A DNA stretch of 64,000 nt, taken from Bacillota bacterium. GTDB lineage: Bacteria > Bacillota > Clostridia > Acetivibrionales > DSM-1351. Every line of letters begins with the position of its first letter. The first letter of the stretch is position 1. Shown piece after piece: positions 51,830-60,140 of this stretch. The position numbers and the translations under genes are program-made. The stretch spans positions 434,001 to 498,000 of the forward strand of contig JAEWCZ010000066.1 in the NCBI GenBank assembly GCA_023390335.1, read 5' to 3'. The notes below the pieces were generated by a model. The model saw only the letters and a program-made list of their open reading frames with translations. It had not been told where the DNA came from and did no database searches.

Positions 51830-54028
51830 ATGCAAATCCCAATAAAACGCTATTACTGTGTAAGACAGCATGATATCACTGATTGCGGTGCAGCATGTCT
51901 TGCAACAATAAGTAAACAATATGGATTTAAAACGTCAATAACAAAGATAAGAGAAGCGGCTGGCACTGACAAACAAGGTACAAATGCATATGGATTAATT
52001 AAGGCAGCTGAAAGTCTGGGTTTCACAGCAAAAGGAGTGAAGGGCAATCAGGAGGCCTTTTTTTCTGAGTTTCCACTTCCCTGTATATCTCATATAGTAG
52101 TTGACGGGACATTGTTGCACTACGTTGTTATACATAAAATATCTAAAAGACAAGTATTGGTCGCTGACCCCGGAAAGGGTATGATAAGTTATACGCCAGA
52201 GGACTTTTTTAAAGTATGGACAGGTGTACTTATTCTGATGGTTCCTAGCGTTTCCTTTAACAAAGGGAATGAAACTAAAGGTCTGTTTTCAAGATTTTTC
52301 AGCTTGTTACTGCCACAAAAGAAGCTATTGATAAATATTTTTTTAACATCTTTAGTATATACGATATTAGGAATTCTAGGTTCATTTTACTTTAAATTTT
52401 TATTAGATGACATACTACAATACAACCTTGAAAAAACTCTTCATGTAATTTCCATAGGAATAATTTTGCTATACCTTTTTCAGACCTTGTTGGGAGCTTT
52501 CAGGTCACATATGATACTATATTTGTCACAGAAAATAGATATACCGCTTATACTGGGGTACTATCAGCATGTGCTGGGACTACCAATGAATTTTTTCGGG
52601 ACTAGAAAGGTTGGAGAAATTGTTTCTAGATTCATGGATGCATCAAAAGTTAGAGATGCAATATCAGGTGCTACTCTTACTATTATGATTGATACTTTGA
52701 TGGCGTTGGCAGGGGCGATCATACTCTATATTCAGAACTCCACACTTTTTATAACAGCAATAGTTATAGCTGTTATTTATGCAGTTATTGTTTTTGCTTT
52801 TAACAAGCCAATAAAAAAAGTTAACCAGGAACAAATGGAGGAGAATGCACAGCTTACCTCATACCTTGTTGAATCACTAAATGGAATCGAAACGGTTAAA
52901 ACCTTTAACGCCGAGAATGAAGCGTCACTCAAAACCGAAACAAGGTTCGTAAGACTGCTCAAATCTGTATTCAGAGGCGGAATAATTAATAATATACGTT
53001 CATCAATTACATCCTTTACTGCATTGGCGGGAGGAATAGTTATATTGTGGGTGGGTGCATGGAATGTAATGAAGGGCAATATGTCCGTTGGACAACTATT
53101 AACATTTAATGCTTTGTTGGGATACTTTCTGGACCCTATCAAAAACCTTATCAATCTCCAACCAATGATACAAACTGCTATTGTAGCTTCTGACAGGCTG
53201 GGTGAAATATTTGATCTGGAATTAGAAAAGAGTGGAAATGAGAGTGAAAAGATAAACCCTGTTGATTTAAAAGGAGACATCTCCTTTAAAAATGTTGATT
53301 TCAGGTATGGAACACGTTCCCTTGTATTAAAAAGCATTGATCTTACCATAAAGCAGGGAGAAAAAATTGCATTGGTAGGGGAAAGCGGTTCGGGGAAAAC
53401 CACTCTCGTAAAGCTTTTATTAAACCTTTACACATGGGAAAAAGGAGAAATAACAATAAAAGACTATAATATAAAGGACATATCCTTTGAGTCTCTCAGA
53501 GAAAAACTTGCATACATATCCCAAGATATATTTATGTTCAGCGGTACCATACGGGAAAATCTGTCCATGGGAAGCAGAAGTATTGATATGGAGCAGATAA
53601 TTGAAGCATGCAGAATGGCGCAGGCACACGATTTTATAAACAAGCTTCCTTTAAGGTATGAAACTTATCTTGAGGAAAACGGCGCAAATTTGTCAGGAGG
53701 ACAAAAGCAAAGGCTTGCCATAGCTAGAGCAATTTTAAAAAAACCTGACATATTTATAATGGACGAAGCCACCAGTAATCTTGATTCAATTACTGAGAAG
53801 GCAATAGAGAAAACCTTGGAAACTGTTTGCAGTGGAGTAACAACAATTATAATAGCACACAGACTAAGCACTATAAAACGCTGTGACAGGATTTATGTAA
53901 TGGAAGATGGCGGTATTATCGAACACGGAAGCCATCAGGAGCTTATGGAGCTTGGAGGAAAGTACTCTGAGTTATGGAAGGAACAATTATCCGAAAAGGA
54001 GACACAAACCATAGGAGGGAAGGTTTGA
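51830..54028 (+). CDS. Peptidase C39-containing ABC exporter (PCAT)
   Basis: 732 residues. N-terminal C39 peptidase (about 1-135) with Cys19 in TDCGAACLA, His97 in LHYVVIHK and Asp113 in VADPGKG; six transmembrane helices (about 160-430); an ABC ATPase with Walker A GESGSGKTT, NLSGGQKQR and IFIMDEATSNLD, plus the H-loop IAHRLST. It cuts the double-glycine leader and exports the core peptide. GGAGAG is 7 bases before the ATG chosen; the TTG at 51815 overlaps the site. Confidence 0.95.
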   Translation: MQIPIKRYYCVRQHDITDCGAACLATISKQYGFKTSITKIREAAGTDKQGTNAYGLIKAAESLGFTAKGVKGNQEAFFSEFPLPCISHIVVDGTLLHYVVIHKISKRQVLVADPGKGMISYTPEDFFKVWTGVLILMVPSVSFNKGNETKGLFSRFFSLLLPQKKLLINIFLTSLVYTILGILGSFYFKFLLDDILQYNLEKTLHVISIGIILLYLFQTLLGAFRSHMILYLSQKIDIPLILGYYQHVLGLPMNFFGTRKVGEIVSRFMDASKVRDAISGATLTIMIDTLMALAGAIILYIQNSTLFITAIVIAVIYAVIVFAFNKPIKKVNQEQMEENAQLTSYLVESLNGIETVKTFNAENEASLKTETRFVRLLKSVFRGGIINNIRSSITSFTALAGGIVILWVGAWNVMKGNMSVGQLLTFNALLGYFLDPIKNLINLQPMIQTAIVASDRLGEIFDLELEKSGNESEKINPVDLKGDISFKNVDFRYGTRSLVLKSIDLTIKQGEKIALVGESGSGKTTLVKLLLNLYTWEKGEITIKDYNIKDISFESLREKLAYISQDIFMFSGTIRENLSMGSRSIDMEQIIEACRMAQAHDFINKLPLRYETYLEENGANLSGGQKQRLAIARAILKKPDIFIMDEATSNLDSITEKAIEKTLETVCSGVTTIIIAHRLSTIKRCDRIYVMEDGGIIEHGSHQELMELGGKYSELWKEQLSEKETQTIGGKV

Positions 54029-54029
54029 T

Positions 54030-55907
54030 ATGAAGGAAATTTTAGTTGACATAAATGAACTTACGGATAGCCGTGAACTGTACCATACAAAACCTCACCC
54101 TTTTGTATGGATTTTTACCTATATTTTATTGGGGCTGGTTTTGGTGTCTGTACTATGGGCGACATTTGGCAAAAAGGAGATAATCGTAAAGGCCTCCGGA
54201 CAGGTAAGACCGGAAACAGGAATAAGCACCGTCAGAAATATTGTGGGAGGAGAGTTGGAAAGCACTAATTATAAACAGGGAATAACGGTAAAGGCAGGCG
54301 ATATTCTATATATAATCAAACATGACAATCTTCTGATGGAAAGGGAATCATCGGAAGGTAAACTTAAGGAAATGGGAAAAGAATTAGAGAACCTTCAAAT
54401 ATATAGAAAATGCATTGCGTCGGAAGAAAACAAATTTGATCCTGTAAAGGAGCCTGTATATTATGAAAAGGTTAGAAAACTTTTGATGGATATAAAATTT
54501 TCTCAAACGGATACTTCCTACAAAACCATCAAGCTTAACGAGGAAAAATTTTTGAACAGCACACAACTTAATAAAAACCTTAAAGAAATAGAATGCTTAA
54601 AAAGATATATAAAATCCTTGGATAGTAACAAAAACTATTTGAACTCGGATAGTGATCAGGAGAAACAATACAAACAAAAATATGAAAAGTATCTTATAGA
54701 AAAGACAGAAATACAAAGAAAATTCGACCAACAAGCTAATGAAATAAAGAGTAACAGCCCGGAAGCCATGAAACAATCCTTGGAACAGGAAAAATCTCAG
54801 TTAAAGGCATATGAGACACTAAAAAAAAGCGTCAACGATGCCAAAAATAATTTTTCATCAGGGGACAGGTATTCATACCTTTATTCAGATTATGAGAACA
54901 GGTTAAATCTGCTTAAAAATACATATGAAGAGAAAAAACGAATATATGAAGCATACCTTTCATTAAGTGGAATAGCTATTACAAAATCCGAGTTGGAGGA
55001 TGCACGTGCGCAAATGCAAAACGCACAAGGCGAGTATTCCTCGTACAAGAGCAAGTTTTTATCCGAACTGGAAAAGAACATAAACAATACTGAAATCAGC
55101 ATAAAAGAAAAGGAAAGTAAGGTTTCAGGAAACCAGAGCAAACAGGGACTTCTTAACCTCAATGAAAAGGATAGGCAAAATAGCTTGAAAGCACTGTACT
55201 TACAGGAGAGGAATGAGGCAGCTCAAGCAATAGACAATTTAACGGATACAGTCGGCACGCTGAAACAAAAAAATGTGCTTTCTGATGCAGAACTTAAAAC
55301 CATAACCGACGCTGACGGGAATAACCAGGACTCATTGAATTACTCGCTAGTAGAAAGAACAAAGGTTCAGGAAGTTGTTGCCACTGATGAAAAGATTAAA
55401 GCCGTAACAGATAGTATTATAGGGGTTAAAGAAAATATTAAAAAACTGGAATTAAGTATCAACAATGCCATAGTCAAGGCAAGTGTTAACGGAATAGTCA
55501 ATATTATCACAGAAATCTACCCAGGGGATTTGGTGGAAGCAGGAACTCTAATATTAACAATAATCCCTAATACAAATTCAGCATTTAAAATGCAGATGAC
55601 TGTCAGTAATAAGGACATAGGTGAAATACATACAGGGGATACGGTAAAGTACAGCTTTGCTGCTCTTCCCTACAGGGAATACGGACAGGCAGCAGGAAAA
55701 ATAACAAGCATATCAAAAGATGCTGTAAATAACGCAAACGGACAGAGCTATTATGTCGTTGAAGCCACCATTCCCGTAACAAAACTGGTTAGCAATTCGG
55801 GTAGACAGGGAGAAATTAAGGCAGGGATGATATGTGAAGCAAATGTTATAACAAAGCAAAAGAGCTTTTTACATTACTTCCTTGAAAAAATAAATCTGCT
55901 TGATTAA
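54030..55907 (+). CDS. HlyD-like membrane-fusion/adaptor protein
   Basis: 625 residues. One transmembrane helix near the N-terminus (WIFTYILLGLVLVSVLWATF, about 28-47), a biotinyl-lipoyl half-motif (IIVKASGQVRP, GGELESTNYKQGITVKAGD), a very long coiled coil (about 95-410), the second lipoyl half (VNGIVNIITEIYPGDLVEAG) and a beta-barrel region. Adaptor of the PCAT exporter. It starts one base after the exporter stop. The coiled coil is longer than in usual bacteriocin adaptors (about 400-480 residues), suiting a thick wall or an unusual partner. Confidence 0.9.
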   Translation: MKEILVDINELTDSRELYHTKPHPFVWIFTYILLGLVLVSVLWATFGKKEIIVKASGQVRPETGISTVRNIVGGELESTNYKQGITVKAGDILYIIKHDNLLMERESSEGKLKEMGKELENLQIYRKCIASEENKFDPVKEPVYYEKVRKLLMDIKFSQTDTSYKTIKLNEEKFLNSTQLNKNLKEIECLKRYIKSLDSNKNYLNSDSDQEKQYKQKYEKYLIEKTEIQRKFDQQANEIKSNSPEAMKQSLEQEKSQLKAYETLKKSVNDAKNNFSSGDRYSYLYSDYENRLNLLKNTYEEKKRIYEAYLSLSGIAITKSELEDARAQMQNAQGEYSSYKSKFLSELEKNINNTEISIKEKESKVSGNQSKQGLLNLNEKDRQNSLKALYLQERNEAAQAIDNLTDTVGTLKQKNVLSDAELKTITDADGNNQDSLNYSLVERTKVQEVVATDEKIKAVTDSIIGVKENIKKLELSINNAIVKASVNGIVNIITEIYPGDLVEAGTLILTIIPNTNSAFKMQMTVSNKDIGEIHTGDTVKYSFAALPYREYGQAAGKITSISKDAVNNANGQSYYVVEATIPVTKLVSNSGRQGEIKAGMICEANVITKQKSFLHYFLEKINLLD

Positions 55908-55952
55908 ATCGCATAGCATAAAGATTAAATAAATTATAGGAGTGAGATTCAT

Positions 55953-57176
55953 ATGTTCATAAAGAAGTTTAGCATAGTTCTGATAGTATTAATTATGCTA
56001 ATAGCACCAATAAATATCGTAACAGCCGCTTACGTTGTTCCGCTGGATAGTTGGAGTCTTGGCGAGAGCTTTAATCTTGTATTCGGAACAGGAAATTCAA
56101 CTCAATATTCATATAACGAAGTGCAGAATTTGTATTTGAATAATTACAATAATGTTCAAACTACTGAAATAGAAATAGAAAACAGCAATTTACTTTACCA
56201 ACAGTATTCTATGCAGTTTGACCTTATTAATAGTGATATTATAAACATAAAAAAACTTATTGACCAAAATAAGGACGTGGATGAATATCAAAAGCAGTTG
56301 GCTGATATGATTACACAGAAGGCAGAACTGTACGTAAATAAGGAAACCAGTATTATCACATATAACAACTCAGCTCTGTATAGGAACATTCAGCGAACTT
56401 CACTATTAGCAGCATTTAGAGACACCATATATAATTCGAAACTTATGTACGAAAAAAGTTTAGTTCAAAAAACACTGGCGGAATATTCAAGACTACAGGC
56501 GAATTCTAAGGAAATAAACAAATCAAAAAATATGGCCTTCCAGTCAGATATTGACTTTTATAATGCTGATTATGACTATTACATAAGCCAACAGGAGTTA
56601 CTTACACAGCAAGTTAACTCCAATTTGGAAAATATATTGAGCAACTGCGGTATGGACACGGCAAGGGCGGTAACAATCAGTGTACCTGTAGCAACAATCA
56701 GAGCTATTTCCCTTAAAAATTTTTCTGATGTAGAAAAAAGCTTTTACTTAAATGATTACAAAAATATGCAATTTGGTGAAAAACAAAGAATACTTGATAC
56801 AAAGATAAGCATATTGAAGGAATATTATAAGGATTCGTCGATTCAAGTAAAGCTGGCTGTAAACGAAAAAAAACAGGTAGAGCAAGAAGCAAGGAAATGG
56901 CTTATTCAACGAAGAACTTTACTTCAAAATTATTACTCTAATTATAAAAACAAATATATTGAAGTAGGAATAAAAGAAAAGAAAGCAAATGCACTGTACC
57001 AAAAGTATAAAATTCTGCTCAATAAATATAATTACAAGCTTGCATCCGAGATATCTTTAAAGGAAGCTGAAGTAAATTACAGAGCAGCAGCACAAGAAGT
57101 TTGGGACAGCTTTTGCGGTTATATAGAAGCACTGGGCGAAATAGAAAAAGCTATAAGCGGGAATATTAGTTCTTAA
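55953..57176 (+). CDS. TolC-like secreted coiled-coil protein
   Basis: 407 residues with a signal peptide (KKFSIVLIVLIMLIAPINIVTAA). The rest is two long alpha-helical repeats rich in Gln, Asn and Lys, with heptads (YLNNYNNVQTTEIEIENSN, QEARKWLIQRRTLLQNYYSNYKNK), as in the periplasmic tunnel of TolC/OEP proteins. A beta-barrel is not obvious. AGGAGTGAG precedes the ATG. With PCAT and HlyD-like partners it looks like the third part of a type-I-like export chain; in a monoderm it may line a wall-spanning conduit. Confidence 0.75.
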   Translation: MFIKKFSIVLIVLIMLIAPINIVTAAYVVPLDSWSLGESFNLVFGTGNSTQYSYNEVQNLYLNNYNNVQTTEIEIENSNLLYQQYSMQFDLINSDIINIKKLIDQNKDVDEYQKQLADMITQKAELYVNKETSIITYNNSALYRNIQRTSLLAAFRDTIYNSKLMYEKSLVQKTLAEYSRLQANSKEINKSKNMAFQSDIDFYNADYDYYISQQELLTQQVNSNLENILSNCGMDTARAVTISVPVATIRAISLKNFSDVEKSFYLNDYKNMQFGEKQRILDTKISILKEYYKDSSIQVKLAVNEKKQVEQEARKWLIQRRTLLQNYYSNYKNKYIEVGIKEKKANALYQKYKILLNKYNYKLASEISLKEAEVNYRAAAQEVWDSFCGYIEALGEIEKAISGNISS

Positions 57177-57813
57177 TAATTATGCCCAGCAGCTTTGACA
57201 AGGAAAGGGCTTGGAATTCATTGACTATGACATCTTTCAGTTCAGGCCCTTTGATAAGCAGACCCTCAATTTGGCAGGTGGTAAAATCAATACCTTTCAG
57301 CATAGTTCCTGTAAATTCCACTGACAAGAGCGAACATTGTTCAAATTCCGCATCCTTTAGCTTGGCTTCCCATATATAGCTGTGAGAGAGGTTGGAATTT
57401 TCAATGCGACACCGAGTGATATCCGAGTTAGTTAAATTTGAATACTGCATATTGCAGGAGTTTATTGATATATCGCTAAGCCTTGTCTGAGAAAGTATAA
57501 TACCTGTCATATTACAGTTAACAAACTCGGTATTTCTGATAGCGGCATCGCTAAAGTCCATGTTTGAAATATCACAATCCTTGAAGATAACATTGTCAAA
57601 TACAAAGTTCTGAACATCACATTTAGTAAACCTGCATTTTTCAAAGGTGCATTTGTTAAATTCCACAGAAATGGAAGAAATGTCACTCAGACAGCCGTTT
57701 TTGAAGTGGTAATTTACGATGTCATAACCTGATGAGGCTAAGTCCATTACTACTTCATTCATATTTTCAGATTCTGTGAGATTACCAGGCATTTTTGGTT
57801 TTTGCAGTTTCAT
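57166..57813 (-). CDS. Pentapeptide-repeat protein
   Basis: 215 residues. About 25 five-residue repeats of the form (A/C/S)(D/N/E)(L/F/I)xx, for example CDISNMDFSDAAI and CNMQYSNLTNSDITRC, predict a right-handed quadrilateral beta-helix, followed by the usual end VNEFQALSLSKLLGI. Related proteins protect DNA gyrase from toxins and quinolones (McbG, Qnr). GGGAGA lies 8 bases before the ATG chosen; the ATG at 57828 is just upstream of the site. It converges on and overlaps the TolC-like gene by 11 bases. A role in immunity is possible but unproven. Confidence 0.85.
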   Translation of the reverse strand: MKLQKPKMPGNLTESENMNEVVMDLASSGYDIVNYHFKNGCLSDISSISVEFNKCTFEKCRFTKCDVQNFVFDNVIFKDCDISNMDFSDAAIRNTEFVNCNMTGIILSQTRLSDISINSCNMQYSNLTNSDITRCRIENSNLSHSYIWEAKLKDAEFEQCSLLSVEFTGTMLKGIDFTTCQIEGLLIKGPELKDVIVNEFQALSLSKLLGIIIKN

Positions 57814-57954
57814 TGTTAAATCTCCCATTAAGGTACTTTATTAAAAAGTATAGCATCGTGAAAAGTTTTATTCAATATAAGCTAAATAGGCTCGAATCGC
57901 TAATAAGTGTTTGGGTTTATCACTTTTGAAAACTGTTAATTTACTAACAAAGTA

Positions 57955-57983
57955 TTGAAATAGCCCGTAAAAAGAGGTAAAAT
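57955..57983 (+). promoter_or_regulatory. Predicted sigma-A promoter of pgk-tpi-gpmI
   Basis: TTGAAA (57955-57960), a 17-base spacer and TAAAAT (57978-57983). A long leader of about 100 bases follows. Just upstream, 57933-57950 reads CTGTTAATTTACTAACAA, a Rex-like box with 2 mismatches in 14. Confidence 0.7.
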
Positions 57984-58090
57984 TACTTTGGTTATTTGGA
58001 TGGAAATTTGGATATTATACATATTGCAATCATTTCCTAAATTTTGACTCATCTTTAAATAAATAAAAATATATACAGGAGTGTGAAGTT

Positions 58091-60031
58091 ATGAGCATGA
58101 TGAACAAAAAAACAATTGAAGACATTGATGTTGCTGGTAAAAAGGTAATCGTAAGAGTTGATTTTAACGTGCCATTGAACGCAGACAGAAAGATTACTGA
58201 TGACAAGAGAATAGTTGGAGCACTTCCTACAATCAAATATCTCGTTGACAAGGGAGCTAAGACTATACTTGTATCCCATTTGGGAAGACCAAAAGAAGGT
58301 TTTGAAGATAAATTCAGCATGAAGCCAACAGCTGTTAGACTTGGCGAACTTCTTGGAAAAGAAGTAATAATGGCTACAGATGTTGTAGGCGAAGATGCAA
58401 AGGCAAAGGCTGCTGCATTAAAAGACGGCGAAGTTCTTATGCTTGAAAACGTAAGATTCCACAAGGAAGAAACAAAGAACGACGCTAACTTTGCAAAAGA
58501 ACTTGCAAGCATGGCTGAAATATTTGTAAACGATGCATTCGGAACTGCTCACAGAGCACACGCTTCTACTGCAGGATTGGCAGACTATCTCCCTGCTGTA
58601 TGCGGATACCTTATAAAGAAAGAAATCGAATTCATGGGTAAGGCATTGGCTAACCCTGCAAGACCATTCGTTGCAATTCTGGGTGGTGCAAAGGTTTCTG
58701 ACAAAATCGCGGTTATCGAAAACCTTATTGACAAGGTTGATACATTAATAATAGGTGGCGGTATGGCTTATACCTTCTTAAAGGCAAAGGGATATCACAT
58801 CGGAAATTCAATCTGTGAAGAGGAAAAAATTGACCTTGCTAAGACTCTTATGGAAAAAGCAGAAGCAAAGGGTGTTAATTTGATGCTTCCAATAGGAAGT
58901 ATGGTTGCTCAGGAATTCAAGAACGATACTGAAATCAAATACGTTCCATCAGATGCAATGCCAGACGGATGGATGGGTATGGATATCGGATCACTTACAA
59001 TAGAAAAATTCGCAAAAGAAATAAAGAAAGCAAAAACAGTTATCTGGAACGGACCTATGGGCGTATTTGAATTCCCTAACTTCGCAACAGGTACAAAGGA
59101 AATTGCAAAGGCTGTTGCAGAATCAGGAGCACTTTCAATAGTTGGAGGCGGAGATTCAGCTGCTGCAGTTGAGCAACTCGGTTTCGCTGATAAGATTACA
59201 CACATTTCAACAGGTGGAGGAGCTTCACTTGAATTCCTAGAAGGTAAAGAGCTTCCGGGTATAGCAGTACTTATGGATAAAAATCCAAGAACAGTAATTG
59301 CTGCTGGTAACTGGAAAATGAATAAGACTGCTTCAGAAGCCGTTGCATTTGTAAATGCATTAAAGCCTGCTGTTGCTGATGCAAAAAATGAAGTAGTAGT
59401 TGGTGTTCCATTTGTATGCCTCCCTGGAGTTGTTGAAGCAGCTAAGGGTTCAAACATAAAGGTTGCAGCACAGAACATGCACTGGGAAGAAAACGGAGCA
59501 TATACCGGAGAAGTTTCTGGTCCAATGCTAGCAGATCTTGGTGTTGACTATGTAATAATCGGTCACTCCGAAAGAAGAGAATATTTCGGTGAAACCAACG
59601 AAATGATTAACAAAAAGGCTCATGCAATATTCAAATATGGAATGACTCCAATCGTTTGCTGTGGTGAAACACTCACTCAAAGAGAACAGGGAGTTACAGC
59701 TGACCATATCAGATATCAGATAAAGGTAGCATTACTTGGCTTGACTGCTGAGCAGGTTAGCAAGCTTGTTATTGCTTACGAACCAATCTGGGCAATCGGA
59801 ACAGGTAAAACTGCAACAAATGATCAGGCAAATGAAGTTTGCGCAATTATCAGAGAATTGGTTGCAGAACTTTATGGTTCAGAAGTAGCTGAACAAGTTA
59901 GGATTCAATACGGCGGAAGCGTAAATGCAAAGAACGCTGCTGACTTGTTTGCAATGTCTGACATAGACGGTGGACTTGTTGGTGGAGCAAGCTTAAAGGT
60001 TGAGGATTTCTCAATAATAGCAAAAGCATAA
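58091..60031 (+). CDS. pgk-tpi: Phosphoglycerate kinase-triosephosphate isomerase fusion
   Basis: 646 residues in one frame. PGK (about 1-394): VIVRVDFNVPLN, SHLGRPKEGFE, NDAFGTAHRAHAST, GGGMAYTFLKAKG and the C-terminal GGGDSAAAVEQLG. TIM (about 395-646): AAGNWKMNKT, IGHSERREYFGE (catalytic His), IAYEPIWAIGTGKTA (catalytic Glu) and QYGGSVNAKNA. The TIM part begins at an internal ATG (59273) with no ribosome-binding site, directly after the usual end of PGK, so there is almost no linker. A similar PGK-TIM fusion is known in Thermotoga. AGGAGTG is 7 bases before the start. Confidence 0.97.
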   Translation: MSMMNKKTIEDIDVAGKKVIVRVDFNVPLNADRKITDDKRIVGALPTIKYLVDKGAKTILVSHLGRPKEGFEDKFSMKPTAVRLGELLGKEVIMATDVVGEDAKAKAAALKDGEVLMLENVRFHKEETKNDANFAKELASMAEIFVNDAFGTAHRAHASTAGLADYLPAVCGYLIKKEIEFMGKALANPARPFVAILGGAKVSDKIAVIENLIDKVDTLIIGGGMAYTFLKAKGYHIGNSICEEEKIDLAKTLMEKAEAKGVNLMLPIGSMVAQEFKNDTEIKYVPSDAMPDGWMGMDIGSLTIEKFAKEIKKAKTVIWNGPMGVFEFPNFATGTKEIAKAVAESGALSIVGGGDSAAAVEQLGFADKITHISTGGGASLEFLEGKELPGIAVLMDKNPRTVIAAGNWKMNKTASEAVAFVNALKPAVADAKNEVVVGVPFVCLPGVVEAAKGSNIKVAAQNMHWEENGAYTGEVSGPMLADLGVDYVIIGHSERREYFGETNEMINKKAHAIFKYGMTPIVCCGETLTQREQGVTADHIRYQIKVALLGLTAEQVSKLVIAYEPIWAIGTGKTATNDQANEVCAIIRELVAELYGSEVAEQVRIQYGGSVNAKNAADLFAMSDIDGGLVGGASLKVEDFSIIAKA

Positions 60032-60079
60032 GTCTTCTGTTTGCAAATAATTTAGATTTAAGCATAAAATGAATTATCT

Positions 60080-60105
60080 GACCCTCCGGTTAGTACTGGA
60101 GGGTC
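60080..60105 (+). other. Intergenic hairpin between the fusion gene and gpmI
   Basis: GACCCTCC pairs with GGAGGGTC, loop of 10 bases; no T-run, so it is not a classical terminator. It could protect or balance the two parts of the glycolytic mRNA. Confidence 0.55.
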
Positions 60106-60140
60106 TAACTATAGTAACATTAAAAGAGGGAGATAACCAT

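Noticed and set aside
57182..57379. 65-codon frame opposite the pentapeptide-repeat gene.
   Set aside because: Shadow frame of a clear coding sequence.
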